64,000 nt of DNA from Roseomonas sp. (GTDB taxonomy: Bacteria; Pseudomonadota; Alphaproteobacteria; Acetobacterales; Acetobacteraceae): positions 201,012 through 265,011 of the forward strand of contig JADCGF010000011.1 of NCBI GenBank assembly GCA_020249145.1. The letters are read 5' to 3'. This document shows, in pieces, positions 42,573 to 51,506 of this stretch; the stretch's first letter is position 1, and every line of letters begins with the position of its first letter. The position numbers and the translations under genes were made by a program. Below the pieces are notes generated by a model, which saw nothing but the letters and a program-made list of their open reading frames with translations, had not been told where the DNA came from and searched no databases.

Positions 42573-43082
42573 TCAGGCATTTCCTTGGGCAGGGGCGGCA
42601 GCAACCTGCTGCTGCGCGCGGCGATTCTGCCAAAGAGCGACGAAATCAATCGGTGCCAGCATCACGGGCGGGAAGCCGCCATCGCGGGTCACCTCGGCCA
42701 GGATATTGCGCGCGAAGGGGAACAGCAGCCGCGGGCATTCCACCAGCAGCACGGGTTCCATCATCTCCGGCGCGATGCCGTTCAGGGTGAAAATGCCGCA
42801 ATAGACCAGTTCGGCGATGAAGGCCGTGGTTTCGGTGCCGATCTTGGCTTCGCAGCGGATTTGCAGCGTGACCTCAAAATTCTCCTGGCCTTCCTGCAGG
42901 CGGCGGGCCTGGACATCCAGCGCAATATCCACCTTCGGCGCTTCGCGGAGGTTGATGAAGATTTGCGGCGCGCCCGGCACTTCGAAGGACAAATCCTTGG
43001 TGTATTGCAGATTGAGCGTGATGGGGCTCGGCGCCATGGCGCCGGGCGGTTTCGCGGGCGTGGCAGAGGATTGTTCAGACAT
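42573..43082 (-). CDS. secB: Protein-export chaperone SecB
   Basis: 169 residues. The conserved beta core is present: LNLQYTKDLSFEVPGAP (about 23-39), FEVTLQIRCEAK, ELVYCGIFTLNGI and LLVECPRLLFPFARNILAEVTRDGGFPPVMLAPIDF. SecB keeps preproteins unfolded and hands them to SecA; it works as a tetramer in the cytosol. The N-terminal tail is Ser/Pro-rich and the C-terminal tail Gln/Ala-rich. Single gene between hemH and lolA on the minus strand. Confidence 0.95.
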   Translation of the reverse strand: MSEQSSATPAKPPGAMAPSPITLNLQYTKDLSFEVPGAPQIFINLREAPKVDIALDVQARRLQEGQENFEVTLQIRCEAKIGTETTAFIAELVYCGIFTLNGIAPEMMEPVLLVECPRLLFPFARNILAEVTRDGGFPPVMLAPIDFVALWQNRRAQQQVAAAPAQGNA

Positions 43083-43168
43083 GGCAAAGCCTTTCGAAGC
43101 GGCTGGAAGCGACGGTTATTGGCGGGGGCGGTAGCACGCGGGGGGCAGGGCGGCAAACCAGCCCTTGC

Positions 43169-43798
43169 TTACCTGCCCCCTGACCAACCCGGCTCAAAAA
43201 ACTGCGGATGGTTGAATTGGAACATGCGCGCATTCAGCGCCAGCCCGGTTTCAATCTGCGTCAGCGTCACGCGGGTTTCCCGCCCCTGCGCATCCAAAAC
43301 CGCCCATTGGCGCAATTCCAGCGGTTCCGGCTGGAACACCAGAGTCAAGGAGCCTTCGCGCGGGTCGCTGGTGCGGAACAGGGTAATGCGCAGAAACCCG
43401 CCATCGCGCTGGATGCGGCTGATGGTGACATCCCCGGAAAGCCGGATTTCCGGGCGCAGCAGCATCCCAAGCGGGGTGGCGCTGGTGGGTAGCGTGGTGG
43501 GCGCCTTCAATTCCCGGTCATAGAGCAGGAATTGGTTGCCATCCGCCACCAGCAGCAGCGGTTCCGGCGGGTCGTAATCGAACCGCATCCGCCCAGGGCG
43601 GGAGATATAGGCCCAGCCCTGGGCCGAGGCACCATTATGCGCGATTTGCAGAAACCGCGCGCGGAGCGTGGTCAGCCGGTTCAAATAGGCCTCAACAGCC
43701 GCGATATCGCGGCGGTCGCGTTCGGAAAGCGCCGCCCCCTGGGCCAGGGCGGGGAGCGGCAGCAAAAGCGGGGCGGCAAGCAGGGCGCGGCGAAACAT
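43169..43798 (-). CDS. lolA: Outer-membrane lipoprotein carrier protein
   Basis: 209 residues from ATG 43798 (ATG 43807 would add MRH). The signal peptide MFRRALLAAPLLLPLPALAQ is followed by a single LolA fold: VEAYLNRLTTLRARFLQI, GWAYISRPGRMRFDYDPPEPLLLVADGNQFLLYD and RDGGFLRITLFRTSDPREGSLTLVF. LolA carries lipoproteins across the periplasm from LolCDE to LolB. The reading frame continues open upstream for hundreds of bases, but that stretch is antisense to the CMD gene and is not coding. Confidence 0.88.
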   Translation of the reverse strand: MFRRALLAAPLLLPLPALAQGAALSERDRRDIAAVEAYLNRLTTLRARFLQIAHNGASAQGWAYISRPGRMRFDYDPPEPLLLVADGNQFLLYDRELKAPTTLPTSATPLGMLLRPEIRLSGDVTISRIQRDGGFLRITLFRTSDPREGSLTLVFQPEPLELRQWAVLDAQGRETRVTLTQIETGLALNARMFQFNHPQFFEPGWSGGR

Positions 43799-43897
43799 GT
43801 GCCTCATGTGGACTGCCTGGGCGCAGAGGGAAAGGCCCCTGGCGCTTGCCTGATCCCTGGGGGGCGTTAGCTTGCCCCCGCATTGAGGGGGTGGGCC

Positions 43898-44674
43898 ATG
43901 ACTGAACGCGAGGAGCTGAACCGGCTGGGCAGGGCTGAGCGCGCTGAAATTTTCGGCGCGGGCGATGCTGCCTTGGCCGATGGCGCCCTTGGCTTTGGCG
44001 ATCTGATGGCGGAACTTGTCTATGGCCAAATCTGGAACCGCCCCGGCCTGTCCCGCCAGGAACGCATGGCGGTGACGCTGGCGGTGCTTTGTTCCGTGCA
44101 AAATCAGGCGCAGTTGCGCCGCCACGTTGCCGCCGCGCTGAAGCTTGGCCTGACGCCCCGCGCCATTGTGGAAATCCTGATCCAGATCGGCATTTATCGT
44201 GGCTTTGCCGCATCCGAAACCGCGCTCGAAACCGCATGCGCCGTTTTTGCCGAACAGGGGATTGCACTGGAAATTGACCCAGCACGGGCGGATTCGCTGG
44301 AAGTGCTGATGGGTCGCGGGCGGGAATTGCAGGGCGCGCTGCATGCGGAACGCCGGCATGAAGGCCATGCCGCGCCGGATAACCCCGTCACGGGCAGCAT
44401 TTATCCGCTGGTGGTGCAGTATTGCTATGGCGAGATTTGGGATCGGCCAGGGCCTGATCGGCGAATGCGCGCGCTTTGCGCCGTGGCATCCTTCGCTGCG
44501 CTGGATCATGATATTCTGCTGCGGAAATTCATCCTCTCCGCGCTCAATATCGGCGCCAGCAGAACCGATATCACCGAAGCGCTGATCCAGGGCGGGCCCT
44601 ATAACGGCTTCGCCTTCATGCTGAAGGCGTTGAATATCGCGCAGGAAGCCTTTGCTTCGCTGGATAAGGCTTGA
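43898..44674 (+). CDS. Carboxymuconolactone decarboxylase family protein, two domains
   Basis: 258 residues with two tandem CMD-fold helical units: LVYGQIWNRPGLSRQERMAVTLAVLCSVQNQ (about 42-72) with its partner helix RAIVEILIQIGIYRGF, and YCYGEIWDRPGPDRRMRALCAVASFAALDHD (about 177) with TDITEALIQGGPYNGF. Family members include 4-carboxymuconolactone decarboxylase and AhpD-like peroxidase partners; the CxxC pair of AhpD is absent, so a decarboxylase-like or unknown role is more likely. First gene of a chain that continues with DUF2272, OYE and SelO genes. Confidence 0.85.
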   Translation: MTEREELNRLGRAERAEIFGAGDAALADGALGFGDLMAELVYGQIWNRPGLSRQERMAVTLAVLCSVQNQAQLRRHVAAALKLGLTPRAIVEILIQIGIYRGFAASETALETACAVFAEQGIALEIDPARADSLEVLMGRGRELQGALHAERRHEGHAAPDNPVTGSIYPLVVQYCYGEIWDRPGPDRRMRALCAVASFAALDHDILLRKFILSALNIGASRTDITEALIQGGPYNGFAFMLKALNIAQEAFASLDKA

Positions 44675-44682
44675 ACAGAGGC

Positions 44683-45486
44683 ATGCTGAAGGCTCGGCTT
44701 TATCTCGCATTGCTGCTGACCGTGCTGCTCTCGGCCTGCGCCGTAGCGCCGCCAGCACCACGGGAACCACCGCTTTCCTACCCGCCCCTCGCGCGGGAAC
44801 GCATGCTGCGCATCGCCATTGCGGAATGGGAAGAATGGGGCCGGCAGGTCTCAGATCGGGACCCTGGGCCAGCGCAGGAATCGGACCCCGCCGGCTTTCC
44901 ACGCCTGCAAGCCTATTGGCGGGCGGTGCCGGAAGGGCGGGACATCATCACACGCAACCGCGCGCTATTTCGTGCGGGGTATGAAGGGCAATGGCAGCAG
45001 GATGCCTGGTCGGCGGCCTTCATTTCCTTTGTGATGCAGACAGCCGGGATTGATGCGCGGGAATTCCGGCCTTCCGCCGCGCATGGCACCAGCATTGATG
45101 GCATGGTCGCCGATGCGCGGGATTTTCCGCATCAGGCGCCCTTCATCCCGCATCGGGTGCGGGACCGCGTTGCTCAGCCAGGGGATTTGCTCTGCGCCGA
45201 TCGTTCGCGTTCGCCGCTGGCCCATTGGCAGGACCGCGCCGGGGATCAGGGGCGGTTCCGGCCCATGCATTGCGATATTGTCATCCGCAACCACCACGGC
45301 ATGGTTGAAGCCATTGGCGGCAATATCCGCGATGCGGTGACCAAGGCCCGCTTCCCAACCGACCGGCGCGGCATTTTGCTGCCCGCCCCCCCTGGCACGC
45401 CGCAATGGTTCGCCATATTCGAAAACCGACTTGGGCGGCTGCCGCCCTGGACCGCCCTGCCCAACCCGGAGGCTTCCCGCCCGTGA
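44683..45486 (+). CDS. DUF2272 lipoprotein
   Basis: 267 residues from ATG 44683 (a TTG at 44671 overlapping the previous stop is an alternative). The lipobox LSAC puts the lipidated Cys at residue 19. The rest is a DUF2272 domain, with WSAAFISFVMQTAG (about 112-125), a PGDLLCADRS stretch and CDIVIRN with its nearby HHG. This Cys/His pattern suggests an NlpC/P60-like hydrolase fold at the envelope; activity is not established. Its stop overlaps the next start (GTGA). Confidence 0.78.
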   Translation: MLKARLYLALLLTVLLSACAVAPPAPREPPLSYPPLARERMLRIAIAEWEEWGRQVSDRDPGPAQESDPAGFPRLQAYWRAVPEGRDIITRNRALFRAGYEGQWQQDAWSAAFISFVMQTAGIDAREFRPSAAHGTSIDGMVADARDFPHQAPFIPHRVRDRVAQPGDLLCADRSRSPLAHWQDRAGDQGRFRPMHCDIVIRNHHGMVEAIGGNIRDAVTKARFPTDRRGILLPAPPGTPQWFAIFENRLGRLPPWTALPNPEASRP

Positions 45487-46598
45487 CCGATCTTTTCTCC
45501 CCGCTGACTTTGCGCGGCGTTACCTTTTCCAACCGCATCGGCGTCGCACCCATGTGCCAGTATTCCTGCCATGATGATGGCATTCCAACCGAATGGCATT
45601 TGGTGCATCTGGGCGCGCGTGCCGCCGGGGGCGCTGGCATGGTGATGGTGGAAGCCTCCGCCGTGACCGCGGAAGGCCGCATCAGCCCCGGCGATGTCGG
45701 CATCTGGTCTGACGCGCATCTGCCCAGCCATACGCAATTGGCCCAAGCCCTTGCGGCACTTGGCACCGTGCCCGCCATTCAATTGGCGCATGCCGGCCGC
45801 AAGGCATCGCGCAAGCAGGCCTGGCTGCCCGGCCCCGCCGAGCCTTCCTGGGAAACCCTTGGCCCTTCCGGGGATGCTTTTGGTGACTTCACCCCGCCGC
45901 GCGCCATGACGGAAGCGGATATTGCCGCCACCATCGAAGCCTTTGTCGCCGCGACCAAGCGTTCCATCAAGGCCGGCTATCGGCTGATCGAACTGCACGC
46001 CGCGCATGGCTATTTGCTACATCAATTCCTGAGCCCGCTTTCCAATAAACGTAATGATCGCTGGGGCGGGGATTTTGAAGGCCGGTCCCGCCTGCCGCTG
46101 GAAATCGCTGCCGCCATGCGCGCCGCCATGCCATCCGATGCCGTGCTGGGTGTGCGGGTTTCGCATACGGATTGGGTGGAAGGCGGCTGGACCACGGAAG
46201 AAACCGTGGAGCTTTCGCGCCGCTTCAAGGCGATTGGCGTGGATTTCATGGATGTGTCTTCCGGCGGCAATGACCCGCGCCAGCAAATCCCGCTTGGGCC
46301 TGGCTATCAGGTGCCAGGTGCGGCAGCGGTGAAAAAAGGTGCCGGCATCATCACCGCCGCGGTCGGGCTGATCACGGAAGCCAAGCAGGCCCAGGCCATT
46401 CTGGATGAAGGCCATGCGGATTGGATCTATCTGGCCCGCGTGCTGCTGCGCGACCCCTATTGGCCCTTGCATGCAGCCGCCGAGCTTGGCCGCACGGAAG
46501 CGGTGCCGACGCCGCCGCAATATGATCGCGGCTGGAATGCACTCGGCAAGACGAAAATGGCCATGCCCATCGCCAACCCCATGCCGCGCTTGGGATGA
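45483..46598 (+). CDS. NADH:flavin oxidoreductase, old yellow enzyme family (NamA/YqjM-like)
   Basis: 371 residues from GTG 45483, which overlaps the preceding stop. FMN TIM barrel with VAPMCQYSC (C25, equivalent to the redox-tuning Cys of YqjM), [10 protein letters not shown], the active-site [25 protein letters not shown] and [35 protein letters not shown]. It reduces activated C=C bonds or nitro groups with NADPH. The YqjM branch usually responds to oxidative or electrophile stress. Its stop overlaps the SelO start. Confidence 0.92.
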   Translation: MTDLFSPLTLRGVTFSNRIGVAPMCQYSCHDDGIPTEWHLVHLGARAAGGAGMVMVEASAVTAEGRISPGDVGIWSDAHLPSHTQLAQALAALGTVPAIQLAHAGRKASRKQAWLPGPAEPSWETLGPSGDAFGDFTPPRAMTEADIAATIEAFVAATKRSIKAGYRLIELHAAHGYLLHQFLSPLSNKRNDRWGGDFEGRSRLPLEIAAAMRAAMPSDAVLGVRVSHTDWVEGGWTTEETVELSRRFKAIGVDFMDVSSGGNDPRQQIPLGPGYQVPGAAAVKKGAGIITAAVGLITEAKQAQAILDEGHADWIYLARVLLRDPYWPLHAAAELGRTEAVPTPPQYDRGWNALGKTKMAMPIANPMPRLG

Positions 46599-48055
46599 GC
46601 ACGCGCTTTTCCTTCGACAATAGCTATGCCCGCCTGCCGGCGCGTTTTTATATCCGGCAGGCACCCATTGCTGTGGCGGCGCCTCGGCTGGTGTTTTTCA
46701 ATGCGCCGCTTGCGGAAGCGCTTGGCCTTGATGCGGCGGCGCTTGCGGGCGCCGAGGGGGCGGCGATTTTCGCCGGCAATCTTGTGCCGGATGGCGCTGA
46801 TCCCTTGGCCATGGCCTATGCCGGGCATCAATTCGGCGGCTTCAGCCCGCGATTGGGCGATGGCCGCGCGCTATTGCTAGGTGAAGTGATCGCGCGCGAT
46901 GGGCAACGCCAAGACATCCATCTGAAAGGCAGCGGGCGCACGCTGTTTTCGCGCGGTGGCGATGGCCGCGCTGTGCTCGGGCCAATGCTGCGCGAAACCA
47001 TCATCAGCGAAGCCATGGCAGCGCTTGGCGTGCCGACCACGCGCGCGCTGGCGGTGGCGATGACGGGTGAGGCGGTGCTGCGCGAAAAACTGCAACCCGG
47101 CGCGGTGCTGACGCGTGTGGCGGCCAGCCATATCCGTGTCGGCAGCTTTCAATATTTCGCCGCGCAGGAAGATCAGGAAGCGCTGAAGCTGCTCGCGGAT
47201 TTTGCCATTGCGCGGCATGAACCCAGCGCTGCCAATGCGGAAAACCCCTATCTTGCGCTGCTTTCCGGCGTGATTGCGCGCCAGGCAAAGCTGATCGCGC
47301 AATGGCTCCATATCGGCTTCATCCATGGCGTGATGAATACCGACAACATGACCATCAGCGGTGAGACGATTGATTACGGCCCCTGCGCCTTCATGGATGC
47401 CTATGATCCTGGAACGGTATTGAGTTCCATTGATCATGGCGGGCGCTATGCCTATGCCAATCAGCCACGCATGGCGCAGTGGAATCTGGCGCGGCTTGCG
47501 GAGGCACTGCTGCCGCTTTTGGCAGAGCAGGAAGAAGCAGCGCTGGAGCTGGCGCAGTCTGCGCTTGGCGCCTTCGCCCCTGCCTTTGAAGCCGCCTATT
47601 TCGATGGCTTTGCGCGGAAGATCGGCATTGCGGAGCGCATGCCGGAAGACACCCCGCTGATTAAGGATTTGCTCCGCCGCATGGCGGAACAGCGCGCTGA
47701 TTTCACCCTGACGTTCCGCGCCTTGGCGGATGTGGCGGCAGGTGATGCCGCGCCAGCCCGCGCGCAATTCACCGACCCGGCAGCCTTTGATTCCTGGGCA
47801 GAGGGTTGGCGCGCCAGGTTGGCACAAGAAGCTGACCCAGCGCGCCTCATGCGCGCCACCAACCCGGCCTTCATCCCGCGCAATCATCTGGTGGAGGCTG
47901 CCATCCGCGCCGCGGAAGACCACGATGATTTCCGCCCCTTTGAAGCGCTGATGGCCGTCCTGGCGCGACCCTTTGAAGATCAGCCGGATCAGGCCCACTA
48001 CGCCAGCCCGCCCAAGCCCGAAGAACGCGTGCTGGCCACCTTCTGCGGCACCTGA
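46595..48055 (+). CDS. selO: Protein adenylyltransferase SelO (YdiU family)
   Basis: 486 residues, a pseudokinase-fold enzyme that transfers AMP from ATP to Ser/Thr/Tyr of proteins and is linked to oxidative stress. Visible are the Gly-rich [34 protein letters not shown] (metal-binding Asn) and [15 protein letters not shown] (metal-binding D260). C264 in DYGPC and the Cys third from the end (FCGT) match the pair proposed to form the regulatory disulfide; in eukaryotes that last position is selenocysteine. Coupled by ATGA to the OYE gene. Upstream start is unambiguous ([15 protein letters not shown]). Confidence 0.94.
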   Translation: MSTRFSFDNSYARLPARFYIRQAPIAVAAPRLVFFNAPLAEALGLDAAALAGAEGAAIFAGNLVPDGADPLAMAYAGHQFGGFSPRLGDGRALLLGEVIARDGQRQDIHLKGSGRTLFSRGGDGRAVLGPMLRETIISEAMAALGVPTTRALAVAMTGEAVLREKLQPGAVLTRVAASHIRVGSFQYFAAQEDQEALKLLADFAIARHEPSAANAENPYLALLSGVIARQAKLIAQWLHIGFIHGVMNTDNMTISGETIDYGPCAFMDAYDPGTVLSSIDHGGRYAYANQPRMAQWNLARLAEALLPLLAEQEEAALELAQSALGAFAPAFEAAYFDGFARKIGIAERMPEDTPLIKDLLRRMAEQRADFTLTFRALADVAAGDAAPARAQFTDPAAFDSWAEGWRARLAQEADPARLMRATNPAFIPRNHLVEAAIRAAEDHDDFRPFEALMAVLARPFEDQPDQAHYASPPKPEERVLATFCGT

Positions 48056-48125
48056 GCCCTGTTGCCTTTTGGAGGAAACAGGACCACATAGGTCCGGAAA
48101 CATTTGCAACTGACAGGGCCAAACC
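48056..48125 (+). promoter_or_regulatory. Structured leader of nfuA with alternative pairings over the Shine-Dalgarno
   Basis: GCCCTGT (48056-48062) pairs with ACAGGGC (48113-48119), which contains the Shine-Dalgarno AGGG. A GGACC/GGTCC hairpin (48081-48095) sits inside. CCTGTT (48058-48063) can instead pair with the nearer AACAGG, freeing the Shine-Dalgarno. The two states exclude each other, as in a riboregulator. It starts right after the selO stop. Confidence 0.4.
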
Positions 48126-48692
48126 ATGTTCATCGAAACCGAAGCCACCCCCAACCCCGCCACGCTCAAATTCCTCCCTGGCCGGGATGTGCTGGGGGAT
48201 CGCGGCACGGCGGATTTCACCAGCACCGAGGAAGCCGCGGGCCGCTCCCCGCTGGCTGAGCGGCTGTTTGGCCTCGGCGATGTGGCGCGCGTTTTCTTCG
48301 GTTCGGATTTCGTGACCGTGACCAAGGCGCTGGATGCCGATTGGCAAATGCTGCGCCCGCAGGTGCTCGGCGCCATCATGGAACACTACTTGGCCGGCAT
48401 GCCCATTCTGGAAGGTGCCGCAGCCGAAGAACATGCCGAGGATTTTGAGCCAGCCGATCAGGAAATCGTCGCCCAAATCAAGGAGTTGCTGGATACGCGC
48501 GTGCGCCCGGCGGTGGCAAGCGATGGCGGCGATATCGTGTTTCGTGGCTTCCGGGATGGCATTGTGCGGCTGCGCATGCAGGGTGCCTGTTCCGGCTGCC
48601 CATCGTCCCGCGCCACCTTGAAGCATGGCGTGGAAAACATGCTGCGTCATTACGTGCCGGAAGTGGTGGCGGTGGAGCAGGTGGAAGCCTGA
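48126..48692 (+). CDS. NfuA/NifU-family iron-sulfur cluster carrier
   Basis: 188 residues. The N-terminal Nfu_N domain (FIETEATPNPATLKFLPGRDVL through VFFGSDFVTVTK) is followed by a NifU-like domain from about residue 112 (IKELLDTRVRPAVASDGGDIVF). The cluster-binding pair is C155-SG-C158 (QGACSGCPSS). It accepts and delivers [4Fe-4S] clusters to target enzymes. Separated from selO by a 70-base structured leader, and followed by a nitroreductase gene after 41 bases. Confidence 0.92.
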   Translation: MFIETEATPNPATLKFLPGRDVLGDRGTADFTSTEEAAGRSPLAERLFGLGDVARVFFGSDFVTVTKALDADWQMLRPQVLGAIMEHYLAGMPILEGAAAEEHAEDFEPADQEIVAQIKELLDTRVRPAVASDGGDIVFRGFRDGIVRLRMQGACSGCPSSRATLKHGVENMLRHYVPEVVAVEQVEA

Positions 48693-48733
48693 CGCTATAG
48701 CCTTTTTTCCTGCCGCCTTTACGGAGCCAAATC

Positions 48734-49333
48734 ATGTCCGAAACTGCCTCGCCCCTTGATGACCTTGCGCTAGACCAGCTTTTTCGTGCCGCCCGCACCC
48801 AGAACAAGTGGCAGGATCGGCCCGTGCCGGATGCCAAGCTGCATGAGCTTTATGATCTGCTGAAATGGGGCCCGACTTCGGCCAATTCTTCCCCCGCGCG
48901 CTTTGTCTTTGTGCGCACGGCGGAAGGCAAGGCGAAGCTGAAGGAAGCGCTTTCGGCGGGCAATACCGAGAAAACCATGACCGCGCCGGTCACGGCGATT
49001 GTTTGCTACGACAGCTATTTCTACGACAAGCTTGGCCAGCTTTTCCCGCATGCGGATGCCAAGCCCTGGTTCACCTCCAGCCCTGAATTCGCGGAAAAGA
49101 CCGCGTTTCGCAATGGCTCGCTTCAGGGCGCTTATCTGATGCTGGCGGCGCGCGCCATCGGGCTTGATGTCGGCGCCATGAGCGGCTTTGACAATGCCAA
49201 GGTGGATGAGCTGTTCCTGTTCGGCACCGGCTGGAAGTCCAATTTCCTGGTCAATCTGGGCTATGGTGACCCCGCTGGCCTGTTCCCGCGCAGCCCTCGG
49301 CTTTCCTTTGATGAGGCGGCGCGGCTGGAATAG
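48734..49333 (+). CDS. Malonic semialdehyde reductase-type nitroreductase (RutE/HadB family)
   Basis: 199 residues, FMN nitroreductase fold. The start [48 protein letters not shown] and the later [32 protein letters not shown] are typical of the RutE/HadB group, which reduces malonic semialdehyde to 3-hydroxypropionate in pyrimidine breakdown. No other rut gene is adjacent; the dihydropyrimidinase lies 30 kb away. Could also act as a general quinone or nitro reductase. Confidence 0.87.
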   Translation: MSETASPLDDLALDQLFRAARTQNKWQDRPVPDAKLHELYDLLKWGPTSANSSPARFVFVRTAEGKAKLKEALSAGNTEKTMTAPVTAIVCYDSYFYDKLGQLFPHADAKPWFTSSPEFAEKTAFRNGSLQGAYLMLAARAIGLDVGAMSGFDNAKVDELFLFGTGWKSNFLVNLGYGDPAGLFPRSPRLSFDEAARLE

Positions 49334-49343
49334 GCGCGCTGCG

Positions 49344-49367
49344 CCCGTCGGGTTTGACCCCGGCGGG
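49344..49367 (+). terminator. 9-bp stem-loop between the rutE-like gene and trpB
   Basis: CCCGTCGGG (49344-49352) pairs with CCCGGCGGG (49359-49367), with one T-G wobble and a 6-base loop, ten bases after the stop. The following TTCTGG is a weak T run, so termination is plausible but not certain. Confidence 0.45.
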
Positions 49368-49412
49368 TTCTGGACTAAACAGGCAGCGAAACCAGCAATT
49401 TGAGAGACTGCC

Positions 49413-50630
49413 TTGAACAAGCCGCTGCCCAATTCCTTCCGCCAGGGGCCTGATGCCCGTGGCCGCTTCGGCCCTTATGGCGGGCGTTTCGTCGCCGAAA
49501 CCCTGATGCCGCTAATCCTCGAGGTTGAAAAAGCCTATGAGGAAGCGAAGCGCGACCCTGCCTTCATGAATGAATGGCGCCGGCTGCTGACCCATTATGT
49601 GGGCCGGCCCAGCCCGCTTTGGTTGGCCGAACGCCTGACGCAAAAGCTCGGTGGTGCGAAAATCTATTTCAAGCGTGATGAGCTGAACCATACCGGCGCG
49701 CATAAGATCAATGCGGTGCTGGGGCAGATTATGCTGGCCAAGCGCATGGGCAAAACGCGCATTATTGCGGAAACCGGCGCCGGCCAGCATGGCGTTGCCA
49801 CCGCGACTGCCTGTGCGCTGTTCGACCTGCCCTGCACCGTGTTCATGGGTGCCACCGATGTGGAACGCCAGCAGCCGAACGTGTTCCGCATGAAGCTGTT
49901 GGGGGCAGAGGTTGTGCCCGTGACCTCCGGCGCTGCGACGCTGAAGGATGCGATGAATGAAGGGCTGCGTGATTGGGTCGCCAATGTGCGCGATACCTAT
50001 TACTGCATCGGCACGGTTGCCGGCCCGCATCCCTTCCCCATGATGGTGCGCGATTTCCAATCCGTGATTGGCACGGAAGCGCGCGAGCAAATGATGGCCG
50101 CCGAAGGGCGCCTGCCGGATTTGTTGGTGGCGGCGATTGGCGGTGGTTCCAATGCCATGGGGCTGTTCTACCCCTTCCTGGATGACGCCAGCGTTGCGAT
50201 GCATGGCGTGGAGGCCGCCGGCAAGGGCGTGGATACGGAAGAACACGCGGCGTCACTCACCAAGGGCCGCCCCGGCGTTTTGCATGGCAATCGCACCTAT
50301 CTGTTGCAGGATGAATTCGGCCAGATTCTGGAAGCGCATTCGATCAGCGCTGGCCTGGATTATCCCGGTGTTGGCCCCGAACATGCCTGGCTGCATGACA
50401 TAAAGCGCGTGGAATACATGAGTGCGACGGATGATGAGGCGCTTGCCGCCTTCCAGTTATGCTCCAAAATGGAAGGCATCATCCCTGCTTTGGAACCGGC
50501 GCATGCGCTGGCGCATGTCATCAAGATCGCGCCCAGCATGCCAAAGGATAAGCTGATCATTATGAATATGTGCGGGCGTGGCGATAAGGATATCTTCACC
50601 GTGGCGCGCGCCCTTGGCGTATCGATGTGA
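49413..50630 (+). CDS. trpB: Tryptophan synthase beta chain
   Basis: 405 residues. It condenses indole and serine to tryptophan with PLP. K98 in [13 protein letters not shown] is the Schiff-base lysine; [16 protein letters not shown], the phosphate-binding [12 protein letters not shown] and the C-terminal NMCGRGDKD are standard. The start is TTG 49413, which alone gives the normal N-terminus [26 protein letters not shown]. trpA follows at once. trpF, often adjacent in alphaproteobacteria, is not here. Confidence 0.96.
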   Translation: MNKPLPNSFRQGPDARGRFGPYGGRFVAETLMPLILEVEKAYEEAKRDPAFMNEWRRLLTHYVGRPSPLWLAERLTQKLGGAKIYFKRDELNHTGAHKINAVLGQIMLAKRMGKTRIIAETGAGQHGVATATACALFDLPCTVFMGATDVERQQPNVFRMKLLGAEVVPVTSGAATLKDAMNEGLRDWVANVRDTYYCIGTVAGPHPFPMMVRDFQSVIGTEAREQMMAAEGRLPDLLVAAIGGGSNAMGLFYPFLDDASVAMHGVEAAGKGVDTEEHAASLTKGRPGVLHGNRTYLLQDEFGQILEAHSISAGLDYPGVGPEHAWLHDIKRVEYMSATDDEALAAFQLCSKMEGIIPALEPAHALAHVIKIAPSMPKDKLIIMNMCGRGDKDIFTVARALGVSM

Positions 50631-50635
50631 GTGTC

Positions 50636-51472
50636 ATGACCCAAACCTCCCGCATCGCCGCGCGCTTCGCGGCCCTGCGCGCCGAAGGGCGCGGCGCCTT
50701 GATCCCATTTCTGGAAGCTTTCGATCCTGACCGTGCCACTTCCATGGAAATCCTGCGTGGCTTTCCAGGCGCCGGCGCGGATTTGATTGAAATCGGCTGC
50801 CCCTTCACGGACCCCATGGCCGATGGCCCAACCGTGCAGCGCGCCGGCCAGCGCGGGCTGAAGGCGGGCGCGACGCTTGCCGGCACGCTGCAAATGGTGC
50901 GTGACTTTCGTGCCGGAGATGCCGCAACGCCGATCATTCTGATGGGCTATTACAATCCCATCCTGTCCTATGGCGCCAATTTCTGCGCTGATGCGGCAGC
51001 GGCGGGCGTGGATGGCCTGATCATTGTGGACGTGCCGCCGGAAGAAGCGGATGAAATCGAACCCCAAGCGCGTGCCGCCGGGCTTGATATGATCCGCCTG
51101 ATTGCGCCGACCACAGATGATGCTCGCATGATCAAGGTTTTGGCCGCGACATCCGGCTTCATCTATTACGTTGCCATCACCGGCATCACCGGCACACGCA
51201 GCGCGACCGGCGCCGAATTGGCCGAAGCCATTCCGCGCATCCGCAAACACACCAAGCTGCCAATCGCGATTGGCTTTGGCGTGCGCACGCCGGAACAGGC
51301 AGCGGAAGCCGCGCGCATTGCCGATGGCGCCGTGGTGGCTTCCGCGTTGATTGATGTGCTGGCCGCCGATCTGGATGCCGAAGGCCGCGCCAAGCCTGGC
51401 ACGGCGCAGAAGGTGCTGGATCAGGTTGCGGCGCTGGCTGCGGCGGTGCGGAGCGTGAAGAAGGGCGCCTGA
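50636..51472 (+). CDS. trpA: Tryptophan synthase alpha chain
   Basis: 278 residues from ATG 50636; a GTG at 50627 inside the trpB stop region could also start it. It splits indole-3-glycerol phosphate and passes indole to TrpB through the tunnel. Catalytic residues are E52 in [11 protein letters not shown] and D63 in MADGP. The usual PFVTAGDPD near the N-terminus reads PFLEAFDPD here, a conservative-looking variant. YYNPILSYG and the phosphate site [10 protein letters not shown] and [10 protein letters not shown] are present. Operon with trpB. Confidence 0.95.
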   Translation: MTQTSRIAARFAALRAEGRGALIPFLEAFDPDRATSMEILRGFPGAGADLIEIGCPFTDPMADGPTVQRAGQRGLKAGATLAGTLQMVRDFRAGDAATPIILMGYYNPILSYGANFCADAAAAGVDGLIIVDVPPEEADEIEPQARAAGLDMIRLIAPTTDDARMIKVLAATSGFIYYVAITGITGTRSATGAELAEAIPRIRKHTKLPIAIGFGVRTPEQAAEAARIADGAVVASALIDVLAADLDAEGRAKPGTAQKVLDQVAALAAAVRSVKKGA

Positions 51473-51506
51473 AGGCGTCGCTTAGGTTGTTGAGAGGAAG
51501 AGTGTA

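Noticed and set aside
43799..44902. N-terminal extension of lolA of over 360 codons
   Set aside because: The extension is antisense to the CMD gene; the signal peptide of LolA sits exactly at 43798, which fixes the start.
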